Below, in pieces: positions 16,936 through 24,531 of a stretch of 64,000 nucleotides of DNA. Under the pieces are notes generated by a model. That model was not told where the DNA came from, did not search any database, and was given only the letters and a program-made list of their open reading frames with translations. Location: assembly GCF_011045115.1 (NCBI RefSeq), contig NZ_JAAKZG010000014.1, positions 1 through 64,000 on the forward strand, in the 5' to 3' direction. Origin of the DNA: Mesorhizobium zhangyense (GTDB lineage Bacteria; Pseudomonadota; Alphaproteobacteria; Rhizobiales; Rhizobiaceae). Position 1 is the first letter of the stretch. Every line of letters starts with the position of its first letter. The position numbers were made by a program, and so were the translations under genes.

Positions 16936-17976
16936 ATGGGAATCAATTTCAGGAAGGAAACGTTTCGCGACGATTTCACCTTCAGGAACAGCCCCGAGCA
17001 CATCAGGCGGTTTCCGTTCCCCTTCCATGAAGACGCCTACATGTATGCGGTCAACATCGAGCCGCATGTGCCGGGGCCGAAAGGCAGCGTGCTAGAACAC
17101 GGCATCGATGTCGACGAGCACTACGTCTCGGAGATGCACGACCGGGCGCTGGTGCTGGCGGAAGACCCGCTGCGCTGCCAGTCGCTGCCGCATATGACGC
17201 TGGCCGGCTGGGACCTGCTCGAACTCTTGATGACCTCCAAGGCCGAGAGCTATCCCGAGCATTTCACGCTGAACCGCGATGGCGACAAATGGCACTGGAT
17301 CAACCGGCCGCTCGGCATCGACGACCGTTTCACCTTCGGCGACGTCTCCACCCTGCCCTATGGGCCGATGGAATACATCACCCGCCAGAGCCAGGGCGAT
17401 TTCTGCATCCTCGACCAGCGCGACGGCAACCTCTGGATGGATGCCGGCATCGTCACCACCCAGGCCGACTGGTCGCTCGATTTCGACATCGGCATGAATT
17501 TCTTCGAATGGCACGCCCCGGTGCCGCTGGCCCATGAAAAGGGCATTTTTACCCGCGCGCTGAAATTCCTCACCAACATCCAGCAAGGCGCGCCGGCACG
17601 ACGCCTGAACTGGACGATGACCATCAACCCGCGCCTCGATACCAGCCCTGAGAATTATCACAAATGGGGCACTGACCGCGCGACGGTGACGCCTGAGAAT
17701 GTTGGACAAAAGGTCCATCTTCGCGTCGAGCTGCAAAGCTTCTGGCGGCTGCCGCGCTCCAACGCGCTTGTCTTCCCGATCCGCTGTTATCTGATCAAGA
17801 TGGACGAGCTGGTGACCTCGCCGAAATGGGCGCGCCGCTTCCACCGCGTCCTGCGCGACCTGCCAACCGAGCTTGCCGACTACAAGGGTTTGTCGCGCTA
17901 TCGGCCGACGGTGCTCGAATGGCTGTCGCAATATGACGACGGCGCAGCGACCTCGCCGGGCTTTGGGCCGGATTAA
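16936..17976 (+). CDS. dmmC: Dimethylamine monooxygenase catalytic subunit DmmC (DUF3445 haem N-demethylase)
   Basis: Encodes 346 aa of the haem-dependent oxidative N-demethylase family (DUF3445). Typical segments are FPFPFHEDAYMYAVNIEP near 20-35, LPHMTLAGWDLLELL near 83 and PVPLAHEKG near 195. Family members demethylate dimethylamine with O2 and electrons from the linked reductase. It follows dmmB by 17 nt with a purine-rich GAAGGGGAAAG before the ATG. It is the last gene of the dmm operon and is followed by a pair of hairpins shared with the convergent regulator gene. Confidence 0.92.
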   Translation: MGINFRKETFRDDFTFRNSPEHIRRFPFPFHEDAYMYAVNIEPHVPGPKGSVLEHGIDVDEHYVSEMHDRALVLAEDPLRCQSLPHMTLAGWDLLELLMTSKAESYPEHFTLNRDGDKWHWINRPLGIDDRFTFGDVSTLPYGPMEYITRQSQGDFCILDQRDGNLWMDAGIVTTQADWSLDFDIGMNFFEWHAPVPLAHEKGIFTRALKFLTNIQQGAPARRLNWTMTINPRLDTSPENYHKWGTDRATVTPENVGQKVHLRVELQSFWRLPRSNALVFPIRCYLIKMDELVTSPKWARRFHRVLRDLPTELADYKGLSRYRPTVLEWLSQYDDGAATSPGFGPD

Positions 17977-17994
17977 GGTTTGCAGCGCGGAGCA

Positions 17995-18152
17995 GCCCCT
18001 CACCCTTACCCTCTCCCCGTGAAGAACGGGGAGAGGGGGTTCTGCAACCTCGCCGCTTGTCCCTTCTCCCAGTAAATGACGGGAAGGAGGGAGTTCCAAC
18101 GCTGACGCCCCCTCTCCCCGTTTCTCACGGGGAGAGGGTAAGGGTGAGGGGC
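17995..18152. repeat. Paired palindromic repeat (rhizobial intergenic element), possible bidirectional terminator
   Basis: The outer arms 17995-18020 and 18127-18152 are exact reverse complements over 26 bp. Each arm also folds locally, because CCCTCTCCCCG and CGGGGAGAGGG flank a short loop in both copies (near 18009-18037 and 18110-18138). The whole lies between the convergent dmmC and XRE-cupin genes. Elements of this sequence type are common between genes in Mesorhizobium and relatives, from memory. It could end transcription from both sides. Confidence 0.85.
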
Positions 18153-18188
18153 AGCGCCGATTTTGCGGAATTGCCGACGACAGCAAAC

Positions 18189-18917
18189 TCAATCGCCGCC
18201 GCTGCCCTGCGGGTAGGAGATGATCGAGAGGTAGCGCATCGGCAGCTTGGTCAGCTCTTCGGGCCCATGCGGCGCATCGGCGTCGAAGAACAGGCTGTCT
18301 CCCGGCGACATCCGGTAGAGATTGTCGCCGTGGCGATACACCACCTCGCCCTCCAGCATGTAGAGGAACTCCATGCCGTCATGCTGGAAGGTCGGAAACA
18401 CGTCCGAATCTTCGCTCAACGTGATCAGATAGGGCTCGACCACGACACCGCTGGTGTTGGAGCCGACATGGCCGAGCAGCGTGTACTGATGGCCGGCGCG
18501 CGTGCCGCGGCGTTCGACATCGACGCCCTCGCCCGCCTTGACGAAGACCGCGTTGCGCTCCTGCTCGAAGCGGCGCAGGAACGCCGTCACCGGCACGCCG
18601 AGCGCCCGCGACAAGGATTGCAGTGTCGTCAGCGATGGCGAGGTGTTGCCGTTCTCGATCTTCGACAGCATGCCGAGCGAGATATTGGTGGCGGTGGCAA
18701 GGTCAGCAACCGTGATGCCCAGCTTCTTACGAAAGGCGCGAACCTCGCGGCCGATCGCCACTTCCAGCACGTTTTCGCGCGTGTCGCGCACCGCATGCGG
18801 GTTCTGCTTCAATGCTGTGTTGTGAAGATCGCCGTCGACCACTTTCAACGGCCGAACCGAAACGCCCGCGGCTGGTTTGCCGACCTGTGTCGTTGCCTGT
18901 GAAGCCTTCTTTGCCAA
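18189..18917 (-). CDS. XRE-family transcriptional regulator with C-terminal cupin domain
   Basis: Encodes about 242 aa. A lambda-repressor-type helix-turn-helix spans about 53-110 (LGITVADLATATNISLGMLS, then SPSLTTLQSLSRALG). A cupin_2 barrel follows at about 165-235 with HDGMEFLYMLEGEV and MSPGDSLFFDADAPH, the usual sensor of a small ligand. The TTG at 18917 has AAGGAGG 5 nt upstream; a GTG at 18944 would add nine residues but would sit inside an inverted repeat. Such regulators commonly control amine or polyamine catabolism. Its convergent position after dmmC makes it a candidate regulator of the methylated-amine genes; ligand and targets are unknown. Confidence 0.85.
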   Translation of the reverse strand: MAKKASQATTQVGKPAAGVSVRPLKVVDGDLHNTALKQNPHAVRDTRENVLEVAIGREVRAFRKKLGITVADLATATNISLGMLSKIENGNTSPSLTTLQSLSRALGVPVTAFLRRFEQERNAVFVKAGEGVDVERRGTRAGHQYTLLGHVGSNTSGVVVEPYLITLSEDSDVFPTFQHDGMEFLYMLEGEVVYRHGDNLYRMSPGDSLFFDADAPHGPEELTKLPMRYLSIISYPQGSGGD

Positions 18918-18939
18918 GCCCGCCTCCTTGCGCTGAGAT

Positions 18940-18954
18940 TTCACTCGTAGTGAA
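18940..18954. promoter_or_regulatory. Inverted repeat TTCACT-CGT-AGTGAA, candidate XRE-cupin operator
   Basis: A perfect 6-bp-arm inverted repeat with a 3-nt spacer lies just upstream of the likely TTG start. Reading the minus strand, TTGCCA and a TAAAAA-like -10, 17 nt apart, precede it, so a bound protein would sit just past the -10 and could autoregulate the gene. The dmm promoter region has a related CACT-AC-AGTG at 14106-14115. Confidence 0.45.
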
Positions 18955-19038
18955 TATTTTTATTCTCAGTACGCGTTTGTGGCAAGGGTTGCAAGTTTCT
19001 TGCTTGGACCGCAGACGGGATGAAATTGGCAAATAGGT

Positions 19039-19569
19039 TCACGAAGACAGGCGCTTCTCATACTCCTTCTCAAGCTCCATGTAGGTCGACCAGAAGCCAC
19101 GCGGCTTTCGGCCTGCCAACTGGTCTTCGAGGATACTGAGATGGGTGTGCCAGCCGCTGGCGACGCTGGTCATTTCCGGGCGATCGGCAAGCCTGCGATG
19201 CGTCAGTATCATGAGAACGTCGTTGCCCTGAGGCGACAGCTCGAAGGTCACTTCCGACATGTCCCCGCCGCTGCTCGGCCAGGTGAAGCTCAGCAAATGC
19301 GGCGGGTCGCAGGCGGTCACGTTGCCGACATTCCTGAATTCCCTGCCGTTTTCCCCGAAACGCTCCGGCGTCGTTTCATGCGAAAGCTCGGAATGCCTGA
19401 AGCGAAGCTCGACCACCCCGCCGACATGATCGGCCATCGGTCCCGCTGCCAGCCAGACGCGGCGCTTCTCCGGCTCGGTCAGATAGGCCCATATCCGCTC
19501 GATCGGCCCGGGAAACACGCGCTCCAGCCGAACCGTGTTGGGCGCGGTGACGACACCGAATTCACGCAT
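19039..19569 (-). CDS. SRPBCC/AHSA1-family protein
   Basis: Encodes 176 aa of the START-like AHSA1 (activator of Hsp90 ATPase) family: RVFPGPIERIWAYLTEPEKRRVWLA near 18-42 opens the helix-grip fold, and a later DPPHLLSFTWP and a WHTHLSILEDQL helix close it. Members bind hydrophobic ligands or act as detoxification enzymes; the role here is unknown. In many bacteria the gene is coupled to an ArsR-type repressor gene, which is absent here. Its promoter carries two near-identical 12-bp palindromes (19611-19622 and 19650-19661). Confidence 0.8.
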   Translation of the reverse strand: MREFGVVTAPNTVRLERVFPGPIERIWAYLTEPEKRRVWLAAGPMADHVGGVVELRFRHSELSHETTPERFGENGREFRNVGNVTACDPPHLLSFTWPSSGGDMSEVTFELSPQGNDVLMILTHRRLADRPEMTSVASGWHTHLSILEDQLAGRKPRGFWSTYMELEKEYEKRLSS

Positions 19570-19990
19570 TGACCTTCTCCTCGCCCCGGTGAACTGACCG
19601 GATCATGTTAAACCATACAGTTCAATATCCCGATTGGAACTGCATTGTCAACCATTCGGTTTAATAAGCCGGCATGGCCTTTGCCAACGCGCGCCGGCTG
19701 TAGTCGAAAAGACACTCAGGTCACGCGCTTTAACATTTGTTAATTTTTGGGTTTGCTGACGGATTCCGCTGAGTTAGATTAGACCCGAATCAGCCGGCCC
19801 GCGGGGGGCCTGGCGAACCACTCAAAGTCAGAGTTCCGGAGTGTTTTCCGGCACAAGACGCGGCAGGTTTCGCGTGGTCCCGCAAGGATTCGGCCGATGG
19901 CACCACACCGTGCCCGGTGCGAGTTTTTCGTAACAGGTGAAAGCGTTTTCAGGTTCGGCCGCTGGCGTCGCCAGAGGTCCGGGCATTCAT
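19570..19990. promoter_or_regulatory. Divergent regulatory region of the AHSA1 gene and visN
   Basis: On the minus strand TTGACA (19651-19646) and TATTGA (19627-19622), 18 nt apart, form a good promoter for the AHSA1 gene. AACCATTCGGTT (19650-19661) overlaps the -35 and AACCATACAGTT (19611-19622) abuts the -10; their centres are 39 bp apart, an operator pair. Toward visN a palindrome TTAACA-TT-TGTTAA lies at 19730-19743. The stretch 19760-19990 has no strong coding signal upstream of the visN start. Confidence 0.6.
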
Positions 19991-20728
19991 ATGGATTCCG
20001 GCCGTTTTGGACACATGACAAGTCTAGCCGCGCAGCATCAGGATACCGGAATACCCGCGGTCAAATTGACATCGCGCGGTGACCTCACCGGTTTTCTCAT
20101 GCAGCTCACGGCCACCATCGGCGCCGACAGCTACATGCTGGTCGCCATCCTGCACGACCAGGACAAGAGCGATGCGCGCATCCTCGCCTCCAACTGGATC
20201 TACGACGCGATCGAACTCGCCGGGCATCAGCTGATCGCCAATCTGGCAACGAGCGCGCTCGCAGTTGCTCCCGGCATCAGGCCGCGCGGCATCGTCACAG
20301 CACACGCCCCTGCCCTGGGCAGCGTTCTCAGCGGCGAGGAAGCCAAGCTCCTTCACGTGCTCGGCCACTGCGAAATCTATGCGCTGAAACTCAATGTCGG
20401 ACGCCAGCGCCTGTTCATCCTCTTTTCCGCGGCCGTTCCCGGCCAGATCGATATCGGCGCGCTGATGAAGGCGCAGGTCGAATGCTGCTACGCGCTCTCG
20501 CAGGCGCCGGCGCTGGTCGCGGCAGCCTCCATGCAGGACCCGCTTTCGGACCGCGAGCGCGAATGCCTGTTCTGGGTTTCGGAAGGCAAGACCACGGACG
20601 AGGTGGCGGTGATCCTCGGCGTCTCGTCCAACACGGTCAACAGCTACATCACCCACGCGATCCGGAAGTTCTCGGCCAGCAACCGCGCCATGGCGGTGGC
20701 GACGGCAATCAGGAGCGGCATCATTTGA
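19991..20728 (+). CDS. visN: LuxR-type flagellar master regulator VisN
   Basis: Encodes about 245 aa. The C-terminal LuxR helix-turn-helix covers about 178-240 (LSDRERECLFWVSEGKTTDEVAVILGVSSNTVNSYI); the N-terminal part is an autoinducer-binding-like domain. VisN and VisR form a heterodimer at the top of the flagellar hierarchy in rhizobia and turn on rem. The start is uncertain: ATG at 19991, ATG at 20015 or GTG at 19937 are all open. Its stop overlaps the visR start (TTGA). The identity is supported by the pair arrangement and the flanking flhB-fliG block, the known rhizobial layout. Confidence 0.88.
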   Translation: MDSGRFGHMTSLAAQHQDTGIPAVKLTSRGDLTGFLMQLTATIGADSYMLVAILHDQDKSDARILASNWIYDAIELAGHQLIANLATSALAVAPGIRPRGIVTAHAPALGSVLSGEEAKLLHVLGHCEIYALKLNVGRQRLFILFSAAVPGQIDIGALMKAQVECCYALSQAPALVAAASMQDPLSDRERECLFWVSEGKTTDEVAVILGVSSNTVNSYITHAIRKFSASNRAMAVATAIRSGII

Positions 20729-21495
20729 CACAGACAGCAGCGGCAAAAGCGGCGGACGTGCTGCTCGGTGTTAGAAGAAACCCCTTCGGCGCCAACGTAC
20801 CGGGCTCGGAGACACATCCGGCCGTCACCATCCCTGACGCCGTGCGGCGTTGCCGCTGGATCGCCGTCGATATCAACGCCACCGGCTTCGGGCTGTTTCT
20901 CGTCAGCCCCTCCATGGAACGGGCGCGCCTGGTTCCGTGCTTCGATTCCGATTATCCGCGCGTATCGCTGCACACGAAATTCGTCTCCGGCAGCAACGGC
21001 GAGGATCTGGTACAGCACACCCGCGTCTCCAGCCTGCCATGCTGGTGGAGCAGCGACGCGCGCTCGGCATCGGCAACGACCCTGCCAGCGCTCGACTGGG
21101 CCGGGAGAATTTCACCCCTGGTGCCGGACAGTTCCGGCATAGCCTTCCCCGTTTACGCCGAACGCGGCCAATGCGGGCTGGTGATCTTCTACGGCACCGA
21201 TATCAGTCTGCCACAGGCGCAGCTTCACGAAATCCATGCCCGCTGTTTTGCGCTCTTCAGTGCCGTCGCCGTCATGCGCCCCGGCGACAGCGGCAAGGTC
21301 CCTTCGATCTCGAAACGCGAACTGGAATGCCTGAAGCTGACCGCCAACGGCTTCACCAGCGAAGACATCGCCAAGCTGCTGAAGCTTTCGGTGCATACCG
21401 CCAACCAGTATCTCACCAACACCACGCAGAAGCTGAATGCCGTCAACCGCATGCACGCGGTGGCAAAGGCGCTGCGGATGGGGCTGATAGAGTAA
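20725..21495 (+). CDS. visR: LuxR-type flagellar master regulator VisR
   Basis: Encodes 256 aa from a TTG start overlapping the visN stop. The N-terminal domain lacks the usual LuxR autoinducer signature that I could check; the C-terminal helix-turn-helix is clear (ISKRELECLKLTANGFTSED, then KLLKLSVHTANQYLTN) near 193-250. It is the partner of VisN, and the overlap implies co-translation of a 1:1 pair. Downstream the gene ends 4 nt from the convergent unknown gene. TTG was chosen because no ATG occurs in frame near the overlap. Confidence 0.87.
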   Translation: MTQTAAAKAADVLLGVRRNPFGANVPGSETHPAVTIPDAVRRCRWIAVDINATGFGLFLVSPSMERARLVPCFDSDYPRVSLHTKFVSGSNGEDLVQHTRVSSLPCWWSSDARSASATTLPALDWAGRISPLVPDSSGIAFPVYAERGQCGLVIFYGTDISLPQAQLHEIHARCFALFSAVAVMRPGDSGKVPSISKRELECLKLTANGFTSEDIAKLLKLSVHTANQYLTNTTQKLNAVNRMHAVAKALRMGLIE

Positions 21496-21499
21496 GCGC

Positions 21500-21946
21500 T
21501 TAGCTCTCCTCAGAGACAAGCCGCGTCACCGTCTTGCGGATCCGGGATTGCTCGAGAGACGCCTCCAGAAACGCCGAGTTTTTTTCCGGGTCTTCGTCGG
21601 CCATGTCGAAGGCGATGTAATTGACCTCCACCGATGCATGGAGCGCGGTCAGCGTCAGGGCGAAATAGACCGTTGCGCCGGCCGGGCGCAATTCGAGGTC
21701 GAGCACGATGCGCGGATTTTCGGACCAGCCGACATGCGCTTCACCGCCATGGCCGAGGCGCAGTGTACCCGGCATGAAGAAAAGCTCGGCGGCTGAATCG
21801 ACGATGTCTGAAATGCAGCCGAACTGTTCCAGCCTTATGAAGGCGATGTAGTCCGCCACATCGACAAGGCGCAATTCGCTCACCACCTCCTGTATGGAGT
21901 TGGCGACGATGATCTCACGCGTCGATGCATGCGGCTGCCTGATCAT
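21500..21946 (-). CDS. Conserved flagellar-cluster protein of unknown function
   Basis: Encodes 148 aa without a signal peptide or membrane helix. A mixed alpha/beta protein, with LRLVDVADYIAFIRLEQFGCISDIVDSAAELFF near 26-58 as a helical part. Its ATG overlaps the flhB stop (ATGA), so it is expressed with flhB. A gene of similar size lies in the same place between visR and flhB in Sinorhizobium, from memory, and has no named function. A chaperone or assembly role is conjecture. Confidence 0.75.
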   Translation of the reverse strand: MIRQPHASTREIIVANSIQEVVSELRLVDVADYIAFIRLEQFGCISDIVDSAAELFFMPGTLRLGHGGEAHVGWSENPRIVLDLELRPAGATVYFALTLTALHASVEVNYIAFDMADEDPEKNSAFLEASLEQSRIRKTVTRLVSEES

Positions 21947-23025
21947 GAAATGCCTTTGCGCTGCGGCTTGTTGCCATAAACAATGCGAACCAGTTCGGCG
22001 ACGGCCTGGTAGAATTTAGCCGGTATCACACTATCGACCGAAACTTGCTTGTACATGGAGCGGGCCAGGGCCACGTCCTCGAAGACCGGAATGCCGTGCT
22101 CCTCGGCGATCTCGCGGATTTTCAGCGCCACCAGATCCTGCCCCTTGGCAAGAACCATCGGGGCCGCGTCTTCCTCGCGGACATATCTCAGCGCGATCGA
22201 GTAGTGGGTCGGGTTGGCGATGATCAGCGTGGCGCGCGGCACCGCGTCCATCATGCGCCGTCGCGCCCTGTCTCTGCCAAGCGAGCGCAGGCGCGACTTG
22301 ACGATCGGATCGCCTTCCGACTGCTTCATCTCGTCCTTGACCTCCTGCTTGGTCATGCGCAGGTCCTGCCGCCAGTGGAAGCGCGACCAGACAAGATCGA
22401 CTGCCGCGATCAGCCCCATGACGAAGACGATCGAGACGATGATGTCGATGCCGATGGAGCGCATGGTCAGCGCATAGGCGGCGGGCTGCGTGATCATGCC
22501 GGAAAGCAGCAGGCGAATATCGCCGCTGAGCGTAAAGACGAGCACCAGCGTCACAAAGCCCAGCTTGCCGAGCGATTTCAGGAACTCGACGAAGCCCTGT
22601 ATGCCGAACAGGCGGGTCCAGCCCTTGCTCAGCGATATGCGTTCGGCTTGCGGGCGTATGCGCTCACCCACGAATTGCGGCATGTTCTGCAATACGGAAG
22701 CGCCGACGCCCGCAACCACCAGAAGCACCATCAGGATGCCGAGAATCTTGGCAATTTCGACGAAAACCACCTGATAAAGCTCGATGACGTCAGGCGCCGT
22801 CGAAAGCGGCCAGGCTTCCGGTTTCTCCAGGAAGATCGCCAGGAACATTCCGAGTTGGCTGATGCTGTCCTGCGCGAAGAACACGGCAAAGATCAGTATG
22901 GCAACGAATGAGGCCAGAAGTCCCGTTTCCTTCGAAACGGGCAGCTTGCCCTTTTCGACGGTGTCACGGATCTTCTTCTCTGTGGCTTCTTCTGTTTTGC
23001 TTTCTTTGTCGGCGCCCTCGGACAA
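21943..23025 (-). CDS. flhB: Flagellar export switch protein FlhB
   Basis: Encodes 360 aa, the normal FlhB length. A charged N-terminus precedes four membrane helices (about 28-50, 85-112, 142-162 and 183-205), and a cytoplasmic domain contains NPTH at about 266-269, the autocleavage site that switches export from rod/hook to filament substrates. The TTG at 23025 has AGAGGA upstream. It lies in a minus-strand block with fliG, fliN, fliM and motA and overlaps the following unknown gene by 4 nt. Confidence 0.96.
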   Translation of the reverse strand: MSEGADKESKTEEATEKKIRDTVEKGKLPVSKETGLLASFVAILIFAVFFAQDSISQLGMFLAIFLEKPEAWPLSTAPDVIELYQVVFVEIAKILGILMVLLVVAGVGASVLQNMPQFVGERIRPQAERISLSKGWTRLFGIQGFVEFLKSLGKLGFVTLVLVFTLSGDIRLLLSGMITQPAAYALTMRSIGIDIIVSIVFVMGLIAAVDLVWSRFHWRQDLRMTKQEVKDEMKQSEGDPIVKSRLRSLGRDRARRRMMDAVPRATLIIANPTHYSIALRYVREEDAAPMVLAKGQDLVALKIREIAEEHGIPVFEDVALARSMYKQVSVDSVIPAKFYQAVAELVRIVYGNKPQRKGIS

Positions 23026-23045
23026 GGTGTCCTCTCAATGCCGGT

Positions 23046-24059
23046 TCAGGCAGCGTGCTGCGTCGACGGAAGCTCGAAGGCGCCCTCGAGCGACATGCGA
23101 ATGGCGGTGGAAGCGACGCTTCGCCGTGCCTTCGTCACTTCGGCCGCCGAGATGCCATCGACTTCCTGGCCAAGCTCGGCCTCGATCATGCGGCGCGCAC
23201 GCGCGCCGATCGAGGACAGCACCGATTCCGTGATCTCGGGTGATGCGCCGCGCAGGCACAGCGTCACCAGTTCCGTGGACAGGCCGTCGAACAGCACCAC
23301 GCGCGACTTCTGCGCCAGAAGCGGAATGTCATCGAAGGAGAACAGCCGCGCGCGAATGCCGTCTAGATCGCTCACGCCGGTCTGTTCCAGATCCTGCATG
23401 ACTTCATCGAGCTGCGACTTGTCCATCTCGTTGAGCAGGCTGGCGACGCGGGTCTGACCGACCGATATGTCCTTTTTCGCCCCTTCCGAGAGCACGCGCG
23501 TGCGCAACTGGTTCTCGACGATGCGGGTCGCGGCCTCGGGCACGGTCGTCATCGACATCATCCGCCGGATGATGTCGCCACGCTGCGGCTTCTCAAGCGC
23601 AAGCAGCACATTGGCCGCGACCGAAGGCGCCAGCTTGGACAGGATGACCGCCGAAGTCTGCGGATGCTCGCTGGCGAGGAATTTCCCGAGGCGTTCCGGC
23701 TCGACCTTTTCCAGGTCCGGCCAGACCGGCGGCGGACCTTGCGGGCCGGCCACCTTCTTGCCGTTACCCATGATGGCGTCCATCTCTTCGGCCGAGAGGG
23801 ACTCGTTCATGATCGTGTCCATCTGGTCGCCGGAATCGAGCAGGCCCGCGCCCTCGGTGAATTCCGCCTCGAACTCCGCGACGATGCGCTCAAGATCGCC
23901 TTGCGGGATGGTGCGCAAAAGCCTTGCTGCCTCGATCAGTGCCTTCAGTTCTTCCTGCTTGAAGAATTTCAAGAGCCGGCTCGCCGACGGCTTGCCCATC
24001 GCGACCAGAATGGCAGCGGCTTTCTGCGCACGCGTCAGGTTCACAAGCGCCGTCGTCAT
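23046..24059 (-). CDS. fliG: Flagellar motor switch protein FliG
   Basis: Encodes 337 aa. The N-terminal FliF-binding helices, the middle domain with EHPQTSAVILSKL near 160 and the C-terminal motor domain (FSFDDIPLLAQKSRVVLFDG near 240) are in the usual order. FliG sits on the MS ring and meets the MotA stator. The ATG at 24059 has GGAGG 8 nt upstream; an in-frame TTG at 24077 would overlap that site. It is followed by flhB at a 20-nt gap and preceded by fliN. Confidence 0.95.
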   Translation of the reverse strand: MTTALVNLTRAQKAAAILVAMGKPSASRLLKFFKQEELKALIEAARLLRTIPQGDLERIVAEFEAEFTEGAGLLDSGDQMDTIMNESLSAEEMDAIMGNGKKVAGPQGPPPVWPDLEKVEPERLGKFLASEHPQTSAVILSKLAPSVAANVLLALEKPQRGDIIRRMMSMTTVPEAATRIVENQLRTRVLSEGAKKDISVGQTRVASLLNEMDKSQLDEVMQDLEQTGVSDLDGIRARLFSFDDIPLLAQKSRVVLFDGLSTELVTLCLRGASPEITESVLSSIGARARRMIEAELGQEVDGISAAEVTKARRSVASTAIRMSLEGAFELPSTQHAA

Positions 24060-24099
24060 GCGCCGGACCTCCTGCAATTGGCGAGAGCGCGTAAATTCA

Positions 24100-24489
24100 T
24101 CACGCGGGCTTCGCCGCGGTTATGATTTCGGTGAGCTTGATGCCGAAGCGCGACGGATCGCTTTCCAGCACGGTGATTTCGCCCCGCGCGATCTTGCGGC
24201 CGTTGACGACGACATCGACCGGCTCGCCGATGCGGCGGTTGAGCGCCACGGTCGAACCCTTCTGCAAGGCCATCAGATCGGAGACGGGCATTTCGGTGCT
24301 GCCAAGCACGATCTGAACGTCGACCGGAATGTTCATGATCACGGCGGCATTCGATGCCTGCTGCTCGGCCTTGGCCTTGTCGGGCGAGCGCTTTTCCTCT
24401 TCCTGCAGAGCGCCGCGCAATTCCTCGATTGCCCGGTTGAGCTGTTCTTCCGGAATATCGACATCCGGCGCCGGGTTGGTCTGGTTCAT
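24100..24489 (-). CDS. fliN: Flagellar motor switch protein FliN
   Basis: Encodes 129 aa. The C-terminal SpoA (surface presentation of antigens) fold covers about 50-125, with [22 protein letters not shown] and [13 protein letters not shown]. The N-terminal 45 residues are acidic and helical ([21 protein letters not shown]), as is common in Rhizobiales. The ATG at 24489 has GGAGAAG upstream. It forms the C ring with FliM and FliG, encoded on either side. Confidence 0.94.
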   Translation of the reverse strand: MNQTNPAPDVDIPEEQLNRAIEELRGALQEEEKRSPDKAKAEQQASNAAVIMNIPVDVQIVLGSTEMPVSDLMALQKGSTVALNRRIGEPVDVVVNGRKIARGEITVLESDPSRFGIKLTEIITAAKPA

Positions 24490-24531
24490 AGCCTTCTCCA
24501 ATTCAGGTCCTTCTCGAAACGACGGCGCACG

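Noticed and set aside
17995-18152. CRISPR-like repeat pair
   Set aside because: Only two arms in inverted orientation, each a hairpin; there are no direct repeats or spacers.
19730-19743. A firm CtrA site before visN
   Set aside because: TTAA halves are separated by 6 nt, not the standard 7, so it is kept only as a palindrome.
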